The notes under the pieces are model-generated. The model had not been told where the DNA came from. It worked only from the letters and a program-made list of their open reading frames with translations, and did not search any database. From Bacteroidota bacterium (lineage in GTDB: Bacteria > Bacteroidota > Bacteroidia > Chitinophagales > Saprospiraceae), in assembly GCA_963169325.1 (NCBI GenBank), contig CAUJEY010000290.1, positions 1-57,467 on the forward strand: a DNA stretch of 57,467 nucleotides, read 5' to 3'. Within the stretch, counting starts at the first letter, position 1. Every line of letters starts with the position of its first letter. Of the stretch, positions 15,241 to 24,228 are shown piece after piece. The translations under genes and the position numbers were made by a program.

Positions 15241-16659
15241 ATGCTCTTTCTACGTAATATATTCGTTTTCAGTTTATTCATTTGGATTTTGTCGGGTTGT
15301 GAAAGCCCGCAACAACCCGTCGCTTCTCAAACGCCAACCACCATTGCCGTGCCAAAATATGATGGCTTATATGCACCGGACTGGGCTCCATCAGCCACTT
15401 TGTATGAGTGCAATGTCCGGCAGTTTTCGCCCGAAGGCAATTTTGCCGGAGTGTCCCGGCAAATCCCCCGCTTGAAAACATTAGGAGTAGATGTACTTTG
15501 GATTATGCCCATTCACCCAATTGGGAAAGCACGGCGAAAAGGCACACTCGGCAGCCCTTACTCCGTGCGGGATTATTATGCCATCAATCCTGATTACGGA
15601 ACGCTCGATGATTTTAAAGCGCTGGTAAAAACAGCACACGACCAGAATATAAAGATCGTCATGGATTGGGTACCGAATCATACCTCCTGGGATGCGGTTT
15701 GGAAGCAAAAATATCCGGAGTACTATACCAAATACAAGGGCGATTTTACCGTACCCCTGAATGAACACGGCGAACCTATCGACGATTGGAGCGATGTGTG
15801 CGATTTAGATTATGGGAATCCGGCTCTGCGCAAAGCTATGACCGAAGTCATGCAATATTGGATTCGGGAATGTGATATCGACGGTTACCGCGTGGATATG
15901 GCCGGTCTGGTACCCAATGATTTTTGGGCAACACTCCGGCCGGCATTGGATTCGATTAAGCCGATGTTTATGTTAGCCGAATGGCAGGACGAGCCGAAAC
16001 ATTTTGAAACCTGTTTCAACGTCAATTATGGCTGGAAATGGAAAGATATTACCAAAGATATTTGGGCTGGGAAACAAAGCCCGCTCGCGCTCGACACCTT
16101 GTTGAATTATTTGAACGAATTTTACCCGAAAGGTTATTATCAGCTATATTTTACCCAAAATCACGATGAAAATGCCCATAACGGCACAGAATCTGAATTG
16201 TATGGAGCATCAGCTGATGCTTTTAACGTGCTTGCCTTTACCTGGCAAGGCATTCCACTGATTTATAATGGTCAGGAAGATGGCCTTAACCTGCGCCTCG
16301 GTTTTTTTGAAAAAACGCCCATACGCTGGAAAAAATACGCTAAACAAGATTTTTATTCCCGGCTTAATGCCCTCCGTCACATCAACCGGGCATTGTGGGC
16401 CGGCCGGGCGGGTGGCGCGGTGCAAAAAATATCGAATGATTCCGAAGATAAAATTTATTCCTTCGGACGGGAAAAAGATGGCGACCGGGTCATTGTGATT
16501 TTGAACCTGAGCAAAGAACGTACCACGGTTACGCTTCAGCCGGGCGCCACTTTTGCCGGCGCTTATGCAAACGTGTTCGGCAGCAGTACGCTTCAGGTGA
16601 CCAAAGAAATGATACTGACCTTGAAACCTTGGGAGTACACGGTGTTTTCGAGTAAATAA
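15241..16659 (+). CDS. Alpha-amylase family (GH13) lipoprotein
   Basis: The 472-residue protein hydrolyses or rearranges alpha-glucans. A lipoprotein signal (SGCES, Cys about residue 20) should anchor it in the envelope. The TIM-barrel residues are all visible: region I MDWVPNHT, nucleophile D219 in GYRVDMAG, acid/base E247 in MLAEWQD and D309 in QNHDEN. A C-terminal beta domain ends the protein. The ATG at 15241 starts the signal peptide; an upstream in-frame TTG is unlikely. With the beta-PGM-like HAD upstream it suggests use of maltodextrins, although no phosphorylase is present here. Confidence 0.92.
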   Translation: MLFLRNIFVFSLFIWILSGCESPQQPVASQTPTTIAVPKYDGLYAPDWAPSATLYECNVRQFSPEGNFAGVSRQIPRLKTLGVDVLWIMPIHPIGKARRKGTLGSPYSVRDYYAINPDYGTLDDFKALVKTAHDQNIKIVMDWVPNHTSWDAVWKQKYPEYYTKYKGDFTVPLNEHGEPIDDWSDVCDLDYGNPALRKAMTEVMQYWIRECDIDGYRVDMAGLVPNDFWATLRPALDSIKPMFMLAEWQDEPKHFETCFNVNYGWKWKDITKDIWAGKQSPLALDTLLNYLNEFYPKGYYQLYFTQNHDENAHNGTESELYGASADAFNVLAFTWQGIPLIYNGQEDGLNLRLGFFEKTPIRWKKYAKQDFYSRLNALRHINRALWAGRAGGAVQKISNDSEDKIYSFGREKDGDRVIVILNLSKERTTVTLQPGATFAGAYANVFGSSTLQVTKEMILTLKPWEYTVFSSK

Positions 16660-16701
16660 GTGCAGATTCCACCGTTCCAGGATACTTAATAAACCGGCAA
16701 T

Positions 16702-17805
16702 ATGTTTCCTGCCAACTATGTTCATTTTATTCTGCTGTTCCTTCGGTTACCGGGTATCCAAAAGAGCCGGCGGCATCGTTTCGAACGGTTTGTGCAAACG
16801 ATTATACGGTTGCGCCTGGCAGTTGTCCTCGTGCTTTTCTCCCTGCTCAGCGGTACGGTCGGATATGTTACGATTGAGCAGTATACCTGGCTGGAAGCTT
16901 ATTATATGGCGGTCATTACCCTGGCTTCCGTTGGTTTTGGCGAAGTACACCCCCTGAGTCCGGCCGGCCGGATATTTACTACATTTTTGATCCTCTTCAA
17001 CGTCGGATTATTTGCCTACTCCATTTCGACGATCACCAGCATATTTGCCGAAGGCGGTTTTACGAATATGCTCAAAGAATTTCGGATGAACCGGAAAATT
17101 GAAGCACTCAACGATCACACTATTGTATGCGGCTTCGGACGACATGCCACAGAAGTTGCCCAGGAGTTGGCCAAACAAAGCATGCCTTTTGTCGTAATCG
17201 AAAACCGGCCCGAGAAAATTGAGGCACTCCGCGCCGATACGGATTTTCTGTTTGTAGAAGGAGATGCCACGAGCGATGAGGTGTTAAAGGAAGCCGGTAT
17301 TCAGTCTGCCAGGGCTCTGGTGGTTACCTTGCCCAGCGATGCCGACAACCTCTTTGTCACCTTATCTGCCCGGCAAATGAATCCCGGTATGCGAATTATT
17401 TCGCGGGCCAATAATGCAGCCGATGAAATAAAAATCCGGCGCGCCGGCGCCAACCATACGGTTGTGCCGGAACAAATCGGCGGGTTTTATATGGCTACGC
17501 TGGTCAATAAACCCGATTTGGTTGAGTTTTTCAACCTGTTGTCCAATATGGGCCCCAGCAATGTTGTGTTTGAAGAAATTCAGGTAAGCGAACTGAAACT
17601 CAGTTTCCAGAATAAGGCAATGTCTGAAAGCGGGCTCGACAAGGTGGGGCGCGTATCCATTGTGGCAATTCGGTATCCCAGTGGCCAATATGAACTGAAC
17701 CCACTGCCCTCTGTGGTGCTACATCCGGATTGGCATGTAGTCGTTTTAGGCAATCCGGAGCAAATGGACGCATTCCGGAAAATTGCGGTTACCGACATAA
17801 CCTGA
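16702..17805 (+). CDS. Two-TM potassium channel with RCK (TrkA-N/TrkA-C) domains
   Basis: The 367-residue protein has membrane helices near residues 37-57 and 92-112. Between them lies a pore loop with filter TLASVGFGE (73-81), a variant of TxxTVGYGD. A Rossmann RCK domain starts near 117 (HTIVCGFGRHATEVA, with a GxGxxA nucleotide loop). A TrkA-C domain ends the protein. It is an MthK/KCh-type ligand-gated K+ channel of the inner membrane. The start codon is 42 bp after the amylase gene, and kup lies 74 bp downstream, so the two K+ genes probably work together in K+ balance. Confidence 0.9.
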   Translation: MFPANYVHFILLFLRLPGIQKSRRHRFERFVQTIIRLRLAVVLVLFSLLSGTVGYVTIEQYTWLEAYYMAVITLASVGFGEVHPLSPAGRIFTTFLILFNVGLFAYSISTITSIFAEGGFTNMLKEFRMNRKIEALNDHTIVCGFGRHATEVAQELAKQSMPFVVIENRPEKIEALRADTDFLFVEGDATSDEVLKEAGIQSARALVVTLPSDADNLFVTLSARQMNPGMRIISRANNAADEIKIRRAGANHTVVPEQIGGFYMATLVNKPDLVEFFNLLSNMGPSNVVFEEIQVSELKLSFQNKAMSESGLDKVGRVSIVAIRYPSGQYELNPLPSVVLHPDWHVVVLGNPEQMDAFRKIAVTDIT

Positions 17806-17879
17806 TGTGATAGTTTCCGGATAATACTACATTTGCCCCACTTAGCAGGCGAACATTCCCTTACTATCCGAAATATATA

Positions 17880-19847
17880 ATGCCCTCGAACGGCTCCTCA
17901 CAACACGGACATCATCAGTTATCCCTTGCCGGGCTCATCATTACGCTGGGAATAATTTACGGCGATATCGGCACCTCGCCTTTGTATGTGATGCGGGCGA
18001 TCGTGGGCACGGGAGCAGTAGAGCGCGAAACGATACTGGGCGCTGTTTCTTTGGTTTTCTGGACGCTCACGATCCAAACCACGTTCAAATACGTCACCCT
18101 GATCCTTCAGGCCGACAATAGGGGGGAAGGAGGCATTTTTTCGATGTACACCCTCGTGCGCCGGCGCCGAAAATGGCTGCTTTTCCCGGCCATGATCGGC
18201 GGCGCCGCCGTGTTGTCAGAAGGCATGATCACCCCACCGATCTCCGTTTGTTCTGCAATCGAAGGTATCGAAACCATCGAACGTTTCCATGCCATGCATA
18301 TCCCAACGGTTCAAATAACGATCGGGATAATAACGGCTTTGTTCATCTTGCAACAATTTGGAACGGCTACCGTCGGCCGGTTTTTCGGACCGGTCATGTT
18401 GGTCTGGTTTTCTATGCTGGGCATCCTGGGCATTTTCCAGGTAGCAGGCCATTGGTCCGTACTCCAGGCATTGAGCCCGTTATTTGCCGTAAAAGTGCTG
18501 ATGCACCATCCGCATGCCCTGGTACTGATGGGGGCTGTGTTTTTATGTACAACGGGTGCAGAAGCCCTGTATGCCGATCTTGGGCACTGTGGCAAACAAA
18601 ACATCCGGATCAGCTGGATTTTTGTTAAAACCTGTCTGGTGCTCAATTATCTGGGCCAGGCCGCCTGGTGTCTGCAATTTGAAGGGAGCCCGTTGCCGGT
18701 GAATAGCCCTAACCCCTTTTATGGTGTCATGGCCCCCTGGTTTTTACCCTTCGGTATTGCCATTGCTACCCTGGCCGCTATTATTGCCAGCCAGGCCATG
18801 ATTTCAGGCTCCTTTACCCTGGTGAGCGAAGCCATCCGCCTGGGGCTGTTACCTAAACTGACCGTAATTTTTCCAACCGATCTCAAAGGGCAGTTGTACG
18901 TGCCCGCGGTAAACACCCTTTTATGGGCCGGATGTGTTTTTGTAACCATTTATTTCCGCGAAAGCGGCAAAATGGAAGCAGCCTACGGTCTTTCGGTGAC
19001 GATCACCATGCTCATGTCCACCATCCTGATGGCCAATTTTTTTGTGATGAACCGGGTTTCCTCTCCATTAATATGGGCTTTCCTGTTTTGGTATCTGTGT
19101 TTTGAAGGGGCATTCTTTTCAGCCAATTTGCTCAAATTCAAAGACGGCGGTTTTATCACCGTTGTTATTGCCTCTGTGTTGTTTTTGTTGATGTTCGTTT
19201 GGGTCAGAGCCAAAAAAATCAAAGACAGATTTCTTCAAAATGTCAAAATCCGGGATTACATCGACCAGTTAATTTCGTTAAGCAACGACGAGAGTGTGCC
19301 CAAATTTGCCACCAACCTGGTGTTTCTCAGTAGTGCCAAATCGTCGGATAAGGTAGAAGAAAAGATTTTATATTCCATTCTGCAAACCCAACCCAAACGC
19401 GCCGACGTGTATTGGTTCGTACATATTGAAGTGACCGATGAACCGTACACCATGGAGTATAAAGTGAAAATTCTGGCGCCCGACGATGTGTACAAGGTAA
19501 CCTTCCGGCTTGGTTTTCGGGTGGAACAACGGATGAATCTTTTTTTGAAAAAAGTGGTGGAGGATTTAATCGAAAACGACGAGTTGAACACCGTATCGCG
19601 ATACCATGTCAGCCGGGCAGAATTGCCTACGGGAGATTTTAAATTTGTACTCATCCAGGAATTTCTTTCCCATGAAAACGACCTTCCCGTACCGGAACAA
19701 ATGGTGATGAGTATTTATCTGGGAGTTAAAAGTTTTACCGCGTCTCCGCAAAACTGGTTCGGCCTCGATAGCGACTCCGTTGACATAGAAAAAGTCCCGC
19801 TTGTGCTCCGCCCGGTAAAGGCATTTCGGTTAATTCGGGTAAAATAA
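17880..19847 (+). CDS. kup: Kup-family potassium uptake transporter
   Basis: The 655-residue protein begins with the Kup signature GIIYGDIGTSPLYVMRA, has about 12 membrane helices to near residue 440, and ends in a cytoplasmic region of about 210 residues. Kup proteins import K+ with H+ across the inner membrane. Next to the K+ channel gene this makes a small K+ transport cluster. The stop codon is directly followed by an octamer tandem repeat. Confidence 0.95.
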   Translation: MPSNGSSQHGHHQLSLAGLIITLGIIYGDIGTSPLYVMRAIVGTGAVERETILGAVSLVFWTLTIQTTFKYVTLILQADNRGEGGIFSMYTLVRRRRKWLLFPAMIGGAAVLSEGMITPPISVCSAIEGIETIERFHAMHIPTVQITIGIITALFILQQFGTATVGRFFGPVMLVWFSMLGILGIFQVAGHWSVLQALSPLFAVKVLMHHPHALVLMGAVFLCTTGAEALYADLGHCGKQNIRISWIFVKTCLVLNYLGQAAWCLQFEGSPLPVNSPNPFYGVMAPWFLPFGIAIATLAAIIASQAMISGSFTLVSEAIRLGLLPKLTVIFPTDLKGQLYVPAVNTLLWAGCVFVTIYFRESGKMEAAYGLSVTITMLMSTILMANFFVMNRVSSPLIWAFLFWYLCFEGAFFSANLLKFKDGGFITVVIASVLFLLMFVWVRAKKIKDRFLQNVKIRDYIDQLISLSNDESVPKFATNLVFLSSAKSSDKVEEKILYSILQTQPKRADVYWFVHIEVTDEPYTMEYKVKILAPDDVYKVTFRLGFRVEQRMNLFLKKVVEDLIENDELNTVSRYHVSRAELPTGDFKFVLIQEFLSHENDLPVPEQMVMSIYLGVKSFTASPQNWFGLDSDSVDIEKVPLVLRPVKAFRLIRVK

Positions 19848-19892
19848 AGTGTTTTAGTGTTTTAGTGTTTTAGTATTTTAGTGTTTTAGTGC
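19846..19892 (+). repeat. TTTTAGTG octamer array with GC-rich core
   Basis: About six units of TTTTAGTG (one TATTTTAG variant) begin at the kup stop codon. They are followed by CCCCTCGCGCG. The reverse complement of that tail (ACGCGCGAGGGGC) resembles the loop core of the palindrome at 5681-5778 (ACACGCGAGGCCC), and in both cases the tandem units start directly beside it. No inverted second arm is present here. Confidence 0.85.
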
Positions 19893-19920
19893 CCCTCGCG
19901 CGTTTCATTCAGATTTTTTC

Positions 19921-20901
19921 ATGAAAATTCTACTGCTTCGGTTTAGTTCCATCGGCGATATCGTGTTGACTACTCCGGTGGCCAGGTGTCTGAAACAACA
20001 ACTCGGGGCAGAGGTGCACTACCTGACCAAAGAGCCCTTTGTGCCTATCTTAATGCCTAATCCAAACGTCGACCGGGTATTTTCCTTTAAAAAAGCGGTA
20101 ACCGAAGTGCTGTCCTTGCTCCGGGCAGAACGGTACGATTGGATCATCGATCTGCACCACAACCTGCGGACGCTGCGACTAAAATGGGCCCTGGGGCGCC
20201 CGGCCAGATCCTTTAATAAACTCAACTTCGAAAAATGGCTGCTTGTGAATACCGGCATCGACCGGCTCCCTGATGTCCATATCGTACACCGGTATTTGGA
20301 TACGGCACGGCATTTGGATGTAAAATACGATGGCCGGGGTTTGGATTATTTCATTCCACCGGATGAGGAGTTACATCTGCCGGATGTGTCTCTGGTTTTA
20401 TCTTCAGGTAACTATTTTGGATTTGTGATCGGGGCCACCCACGCGACCAAACGTTTGCCGGTAGATAAAATCATGGCTGTATGTCGCAATCTGCACCGTC
20501 CGGTCGTTTTGTTAGGCGGTGGAGCAGAGGCGGAAACCGGTGATTACATTGCTCGAAATGCCGGCGGGCACGTAATCAACTTATGTGGCAAACTGAGTTT
20601 GCACCAGTCGGCTTCCGCCGTTCGTCAGGCAGCGGCAATAGCCACGCACGACACCGGATTAATGCATGTAGCTGCGGCATTCAGCAAAAAGATCATTTCG
20701 ATTTGGGGCAGCACCGTACCCAAATTCGGAATGTATCCCTTTTACCCCGACGGCGAAAACCACAATATTACCATTGAAAATACCGGGCTTAAATGCCGGC
20801 CCTGTACCAAAATTGGTTATGCCCGTTGCCCAAAAAATCATTTTCACTGCATGAATGCGCTGGATATTGCTCAAATTTGCTCGGCTTTGGAAAGTCGCTG
20901 A
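19921..20901 (+). CDS. Glycosyltransferase family 9 (heptosyltransferase-like)
   Basis: The 326-residue protein starts MKILLLRFSSIGDIVLTTP, the classic GT9 N-terminus. It has the nucleotide-sugar half near residue 175 (VIGATHATKRLP) and the conserved HDTGLMHVAAAF loop near 245. GT9 enzymes transfer heptose (ADP-heptose) to lipopolysaccharide at the cytoplasmic face of the inner membrane. The exact acceptor cannot be told, and a WaaF/RfaF-like role is the closest guess. Confidence 0.9.
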   Translation: MKILLLRFSSIGDIVLTTPVARCLKQQLGAEVHYLTKEPFVPILMPNPNVDRVFSFKKAVTEVLSLLRAERYDWIIDLHHNLRTLRLKWALGRPARSFNKLNFEKWLLVNTGIDRLPDVHIVHRYLDTARHLDVKYDGRGLDYFIPPDEELHLPDVSLVLSSGNYFGFVIGATHATKRLPVDKIMAVCRNLHRPVVLLGGGAEAETGDYIARNAGGHVINLCGKLSLHQSASAVRQAAAIATHDTGLMHVAAAFSKKIISIWGSTVPKFGMYPFYPDGENHNITIENTGLKCRPCTKIGYARCPKNHFHCMNALDIAQICSALESR

Positions 20902-21036
20902 TTTGCCTCAAACTTTCCAAAAACCCTTTTTTATTAAATTCAACCCCGTAGCGTGCGAAGTGATTGACAATTTTGCTCTATTTTTCGCGGGAATTACCAA
21001 CCATAATCCGGACTTTTTCAAAACAATCTTGTTTGT

Positions 21037-22095
21037 ATGCACAGTAAGAAACTACTATCCCTTTTTTCCGCCGTGCTCATCGGCAGCGGCCTTTGGGCGC
21101 AGGATATCCACTTTACCCAATACTATATGTCGCCCATGACGCTCAATCCGGCCATGACAGGCAAGTTTGAGGGTACGGCCCGAATAGGTGGAATTTACCG
21201 CGACCAATGGTCCAGCGTTATTAAAAAACATGCCTATCGCACGCCTTCAGCGTGGGTGGATGCGCCAATTATCAAGGGTTTTCGCAAACGCGACTGGATC
21301 GGTGTTGGTTTTATGATGTATCAGGACAAAGCCGGGGCGGTGGCGCTCTCGCATGCTGCCGGCAAACTGGGCGCCGCATACCACCTTGCACTGGACAAAA
21401 AAGGTACCGCCGTGCTGTCCATCGGTGGGCATTATGGCGGCGAACAACGCAAGATTAACACCGATGAATTGGAGTTTTCCGATGGGTTCAACTCGCTGGG
21501 CGATTATGTGTCAAGCCTTAGTAAAGATGACGGACGTATCGCCGGCGACGCCAAATACACCGATATCGACCTCGGCGCAGGCCTTTCTGCAAGGCTGAAC
21601 AAAACAATGGACTTCAATATCGGCTTCTCTATTTATCACCTGACGAAACCGAACTATAGCCTCGTCACCAGCGGCGGCGGCGGCGGGACCTCCACACCTA
21701 CGGCCGGCGTATCGAAACTGCCGAGACGTGCCGTGGCACATGGTCAGTTTAATGTTGAACTCACCGACAAGTGGACTTTTAACCCATCCTTCATTTTCCA
21801 GACGATGAGTGGAAACGATGAAATAATGGTACAAGCCATGACCGGCTATTTGCTCGACCCGGAAAAAGACATCACCATTCACCTGGGCCTCGGCCATCGT
21901 TTGGGCGATGCTATTAATGTTTTGGCGGGTATGCGATATAAGGACCTGCGTGTGGGTTTGGCTTACGATGTCAATACCTCCAGCCTGAATACGGTCAGTA
22001 ATTATCGCGGTGGTTTTGAAATAGCCGCTAATTATATTATTAAAATTTACAAACCGGCTGTTGTGCGACCGAAGGTGTTGTGCCCAAGGTTTTAA
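21037..22095 (+). CDS. PorP/SprF family type IX secretion outer-membrane protein
   Basis: The 352-residue protein has a signal peptide (ending GLWAQ, about residue 22) and the family opening DIHFTQYYMSPMTLNPAMTGKFEG. A beta-strand-rich barrel follows, with YRDQW and GIGVGF-like segments. PorP/SprF proteins sit in the outer membrane and link secreted T9SS type B cargo to the gliding or secretion machinery. The PorE-like gene starts 26 bp downstream, so the two probably form one transcript. A type B cargo gene lies just beyond. Confidence 0.92.
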   Translation: MHSKKLLSLFSAVLIGSGLWAQDIHFTQYYMSPMTLNPAMTGKFEGTARIGGIYRDQWSSVIKKHAYRTPSAWVDAPIIKGFRKRDWIGVGFMMYQDKAGAVALSHAAGKLGAAYHLALDKKGTAVLSIGGHYGGEQRKINTDELEFSDGFNSLGDYVSSLSKDDGRIAGDAKYTDIDLGAGLSARLNKTMDFNIGFSIYHLTKPNYSLVTSGGGGGTSTPTAGVSKLPRRAVAHGQFNVELTDKWTFNPSFIFQTMSGNDEIMVQAMTGYLLDPEKDITIHLGLGHRLGDAINVLAGMRYKDLRVGLAYDVNTSSLNTVSNYRGGFEIAANYIIKIYKPAVVRPKVLCPRF

Positions 22096-22121
22096 TTGTT
22101 TTCCCTTTCAACTCAACAAAT

Positions 22122-24155
22122 ATGACAAAACGTATTTTTTTTATACTTCTGCTGGCCTTTTCTCCAGGCATATTGCTCCTGGCACAACCGTTGAACCGTT
22201 CCACGCCGGACGCGATGTTGAAGTCGGCAAAAGAGGCCGAATCAACCGGCAATCCTTATGCTGCGTTGGAATATTATGAAGACGTGTTCGACGAAACGAA
22301 AGACAAAGCGATCAATGTCAAAATTGCTCAATTAAATTTTGAACTGCGCGACTACCAGCAAGCCGAGCGGCTGCTCAGCCGGATTGTATTGCGCGACCGG
22401 AAAAGTGAATATACCGAGATCAAATATTGGTATGCCATGGCCCTCAAGCACAACGGCAAATATGCGGATGCGGCGGACATGTTTACCCAGTATATTTCCG
22501 AAGGACAGGATAAGGCCTTGGTGGAAGCCAGCAAACGTGAGGCTGCCGGCTGTAAAATCGGTATGAAAGCCAAACAACCGGAAAACCTGCTGGTAAATAA
22601 CATCGGGAAAAAGGCGAACACTCCGCAAACGGAGGCGTCTCCCTCTTTCAGCGGTGGTGAATTGTATTACTCTTCTCTGGCCTCAAAAGAAGTCATTACG
22701 CTGGATGGAAAAGAAGGGGATTGGTATTCCAAAATTTTTACTTCAACCAAAGCGAGCCAGTCATCGCCTGAATTTGCCGCGCCTACTGCCTTGGGTACTC
22801 AAATCAACCGCGAAGGCTGGCACCAGGGCAATGTCAGTATCTCGCCGGACGGAAAAACCATGTACTTCACCCGGGTACAAATGGAAAACAACTACGTCAG
22901 CGAGAGCAAGATATATTATGCAGGCAAAGGCTCCGACGGCTGGGGAGCCGCCAAAGAAGTAACTGGCGTAAACGGCGATTATATCGCCAAACACCCCTGT
23001 GAAGGAGAACTTTTTGGCGAAAAAGTCCTGTTTTTCTCTGCTAATATTCCGGGAGGCAAAGGCGGTTATGATATTTATTATGCTCCGAAAAAAACAGATG
23101 GCGTTTATGGCTTACCGGTAACATTGGGTGAAGTAATCAATACGGTAGGCGATGAATTAAGTCCCTTTTACCAGGATGGCAAATTGTTTTTCAGCAGCAA
23201 CGGCCGCGAGACGATAGGGGGCCACGATGTATTTGAAAGCCAGTGGAACGGCTCCGTTTGGAGCGCGCCGCAAATGTTGCCGGTTGGTATCAATTCGAGC
23301 GTCGATGATATTTACTACACCCGTTCGGCCGACGGTTACAGCGGCTTTGTCGTAAGCAACCGCCCCGGCCCCAACAACCTGAAAAGTAAAACCTGTTGCG
23401 ACGATATTTACGCTTGGGAAATTGAACGGATAAAAGTGGAATTATTAGCCACCACTTTCCGCATCAAAAAATCGGGGGAAAAAGCCAACCCGGCGCTCAC
23501 TGGTTGCACGGTGCAAATTGTAGATGTTTCCGATCCGAATCCCGTTAATGTGGATAGCCGAACCAATCCGTCCGCTAACGATTTTGCATTTACCCTGCTT
23601 CCTGACAAATCCTATCTGGTGACTGCCGAGCGGGAGGGTTATGAGTCGGACACCGTTCGATTTAATACCACCGGGGTGAAGAAGACGATTAAGGTAGAGA
23701 AAAAGCTCACCCTGCGCAGCAAGCGGCCACCCAAAAAGCGCGTCATTAGTCGCAATGAACCCATCCGGTTGAGCAGTATTTACTACGACTTTGATAAGGC
23801 AGATATTCTTCCCGATGCGGAAAAAGATCTTCAATTTCTGGTTGACCTGATGAATAAATACCCGGAAATGAAAATCGAGCTCTCCTCCCATACGGATGCT
23901 CAGGGCAGAGATGACTATAACGAAAAACTGTCCCAGCGCCGGGCCGATAGCGCCAAAACCTGGATGGTTGCCAAAGGGATTGCTGTAGACAGAATCGTTG
24001 CCGTGGGTTCCGGAGAGAAATTTATCCTGAACCGCTGCAAAAATGGCGTTGAGTGCCCGGATGAAGAGCACCGATTCAACCGCCGGACCGAGTTTAAAAT
24101 CCTCTCCGGACCAACCAGCATAACAATAGAAGAGGAAGTGCCGGAAGGACAGTAA
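22122..24155 (+). CDS. PorE-like OmpA-family protein (TPR, propeller, CRD, OmpA)
   Basis: The 677-residue protein has a signal peptide (ending LLLAQ). TPR-like helices follow at about 30-155. A PD40/WD40-like propeller spans about 170-445 (repeats such as VSISPDGKTMYFTR and PFYQDGKLFFSSNG). A carboxypeptidase-regulatory-like domain covers about 455-545. A C-terminal OmpA domain (YYDFDKADILPDAEKDL, SHTDAQG, LSQRRADS) binds peptidoglycan. This order matches PorE, the T9SS subunit that fixes the outer-membrane machinery to the cell wall. The GTG at 22080 overlaps porP and is rejected; the ATG at 22122 opens the signal peptide. Confidence 0.9.
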   Translation: MTKRIFFILLLAFSPGILLLAQPLNRSTPDAMLKSAKEAESTGNPYAALEYYEDVFDETKDKAINVKIAQLNFELRDYQQAERLLSRIVLRDRKSEYTEIKYWYAMALKHNGKYADAADMFTQYISEGQDKALVEASKREAAGCKIGMKAKQPENLLVNNIGKKANTPQTEASPSFSGGELYYSSLASKEVITLDGKEGDWYSKIFTSTKASQSSPEFAAPTALGTQINREGWHQGNVSISPDGKTMYFTRVQMENNYVSESKIYYAGKGSDGWGAAKEVTGVNGDYIAKHPCEGELFGEKVLFFSANIPGGKGGYDIYYAPKKTDGVYGLPVTLGEVINTVGDELSPFYQDGKLFFSSNGRETIGGHDVFESQWNGSVWSAPQMLPVGINSSVDDIYYTRSADGYSGFVVSNRPGPNNLKSKTCCDDIYAWEIERIKVELLATTFRIKKSGEKANPALTGCTVQIVDVSDPNPVNVDSRTNPSANDFAFTLLPDKSYLVTAEREGYESDTVRFNTTGVKKTIKVEKKLTLRSKRPPKKRVISRNEPIRLSSIYYDFDKADILPDAEKDLQFLVDLMNKYPEMKIELSSHTDAQGRDDYNEKLSQRRADSAKTWMVAKGIAVDRIVAVGSGEKFILNRCKNGVECPDEEHRFNRRTEFKILSGPTSITIEEEVPEGQ

Positions 24156-24160
24156 TGAAT

Positions 24161-24228
24161 GTAGTTATAAGTTATAAGTTATGAGTTATGCCGAATAAGA
24201 TAACTCATAACTTATAACTCATAACTAC
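24161..24228. repeat. 29-bp near-perfect inverted repeat of AGTTATA heptamers
   Basis: Arms 24161-24189 and 24200-24228 match at 28 of 29 positions around a 10-nt loop (GCCGAATAAG). Each arm is a run of AGTTATA/AGTTATG heptamers. It lies between convergent genes, and its right arm supplies the TAG stop of the minus-strand gene (24225-24227). Confidence 0.95.
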
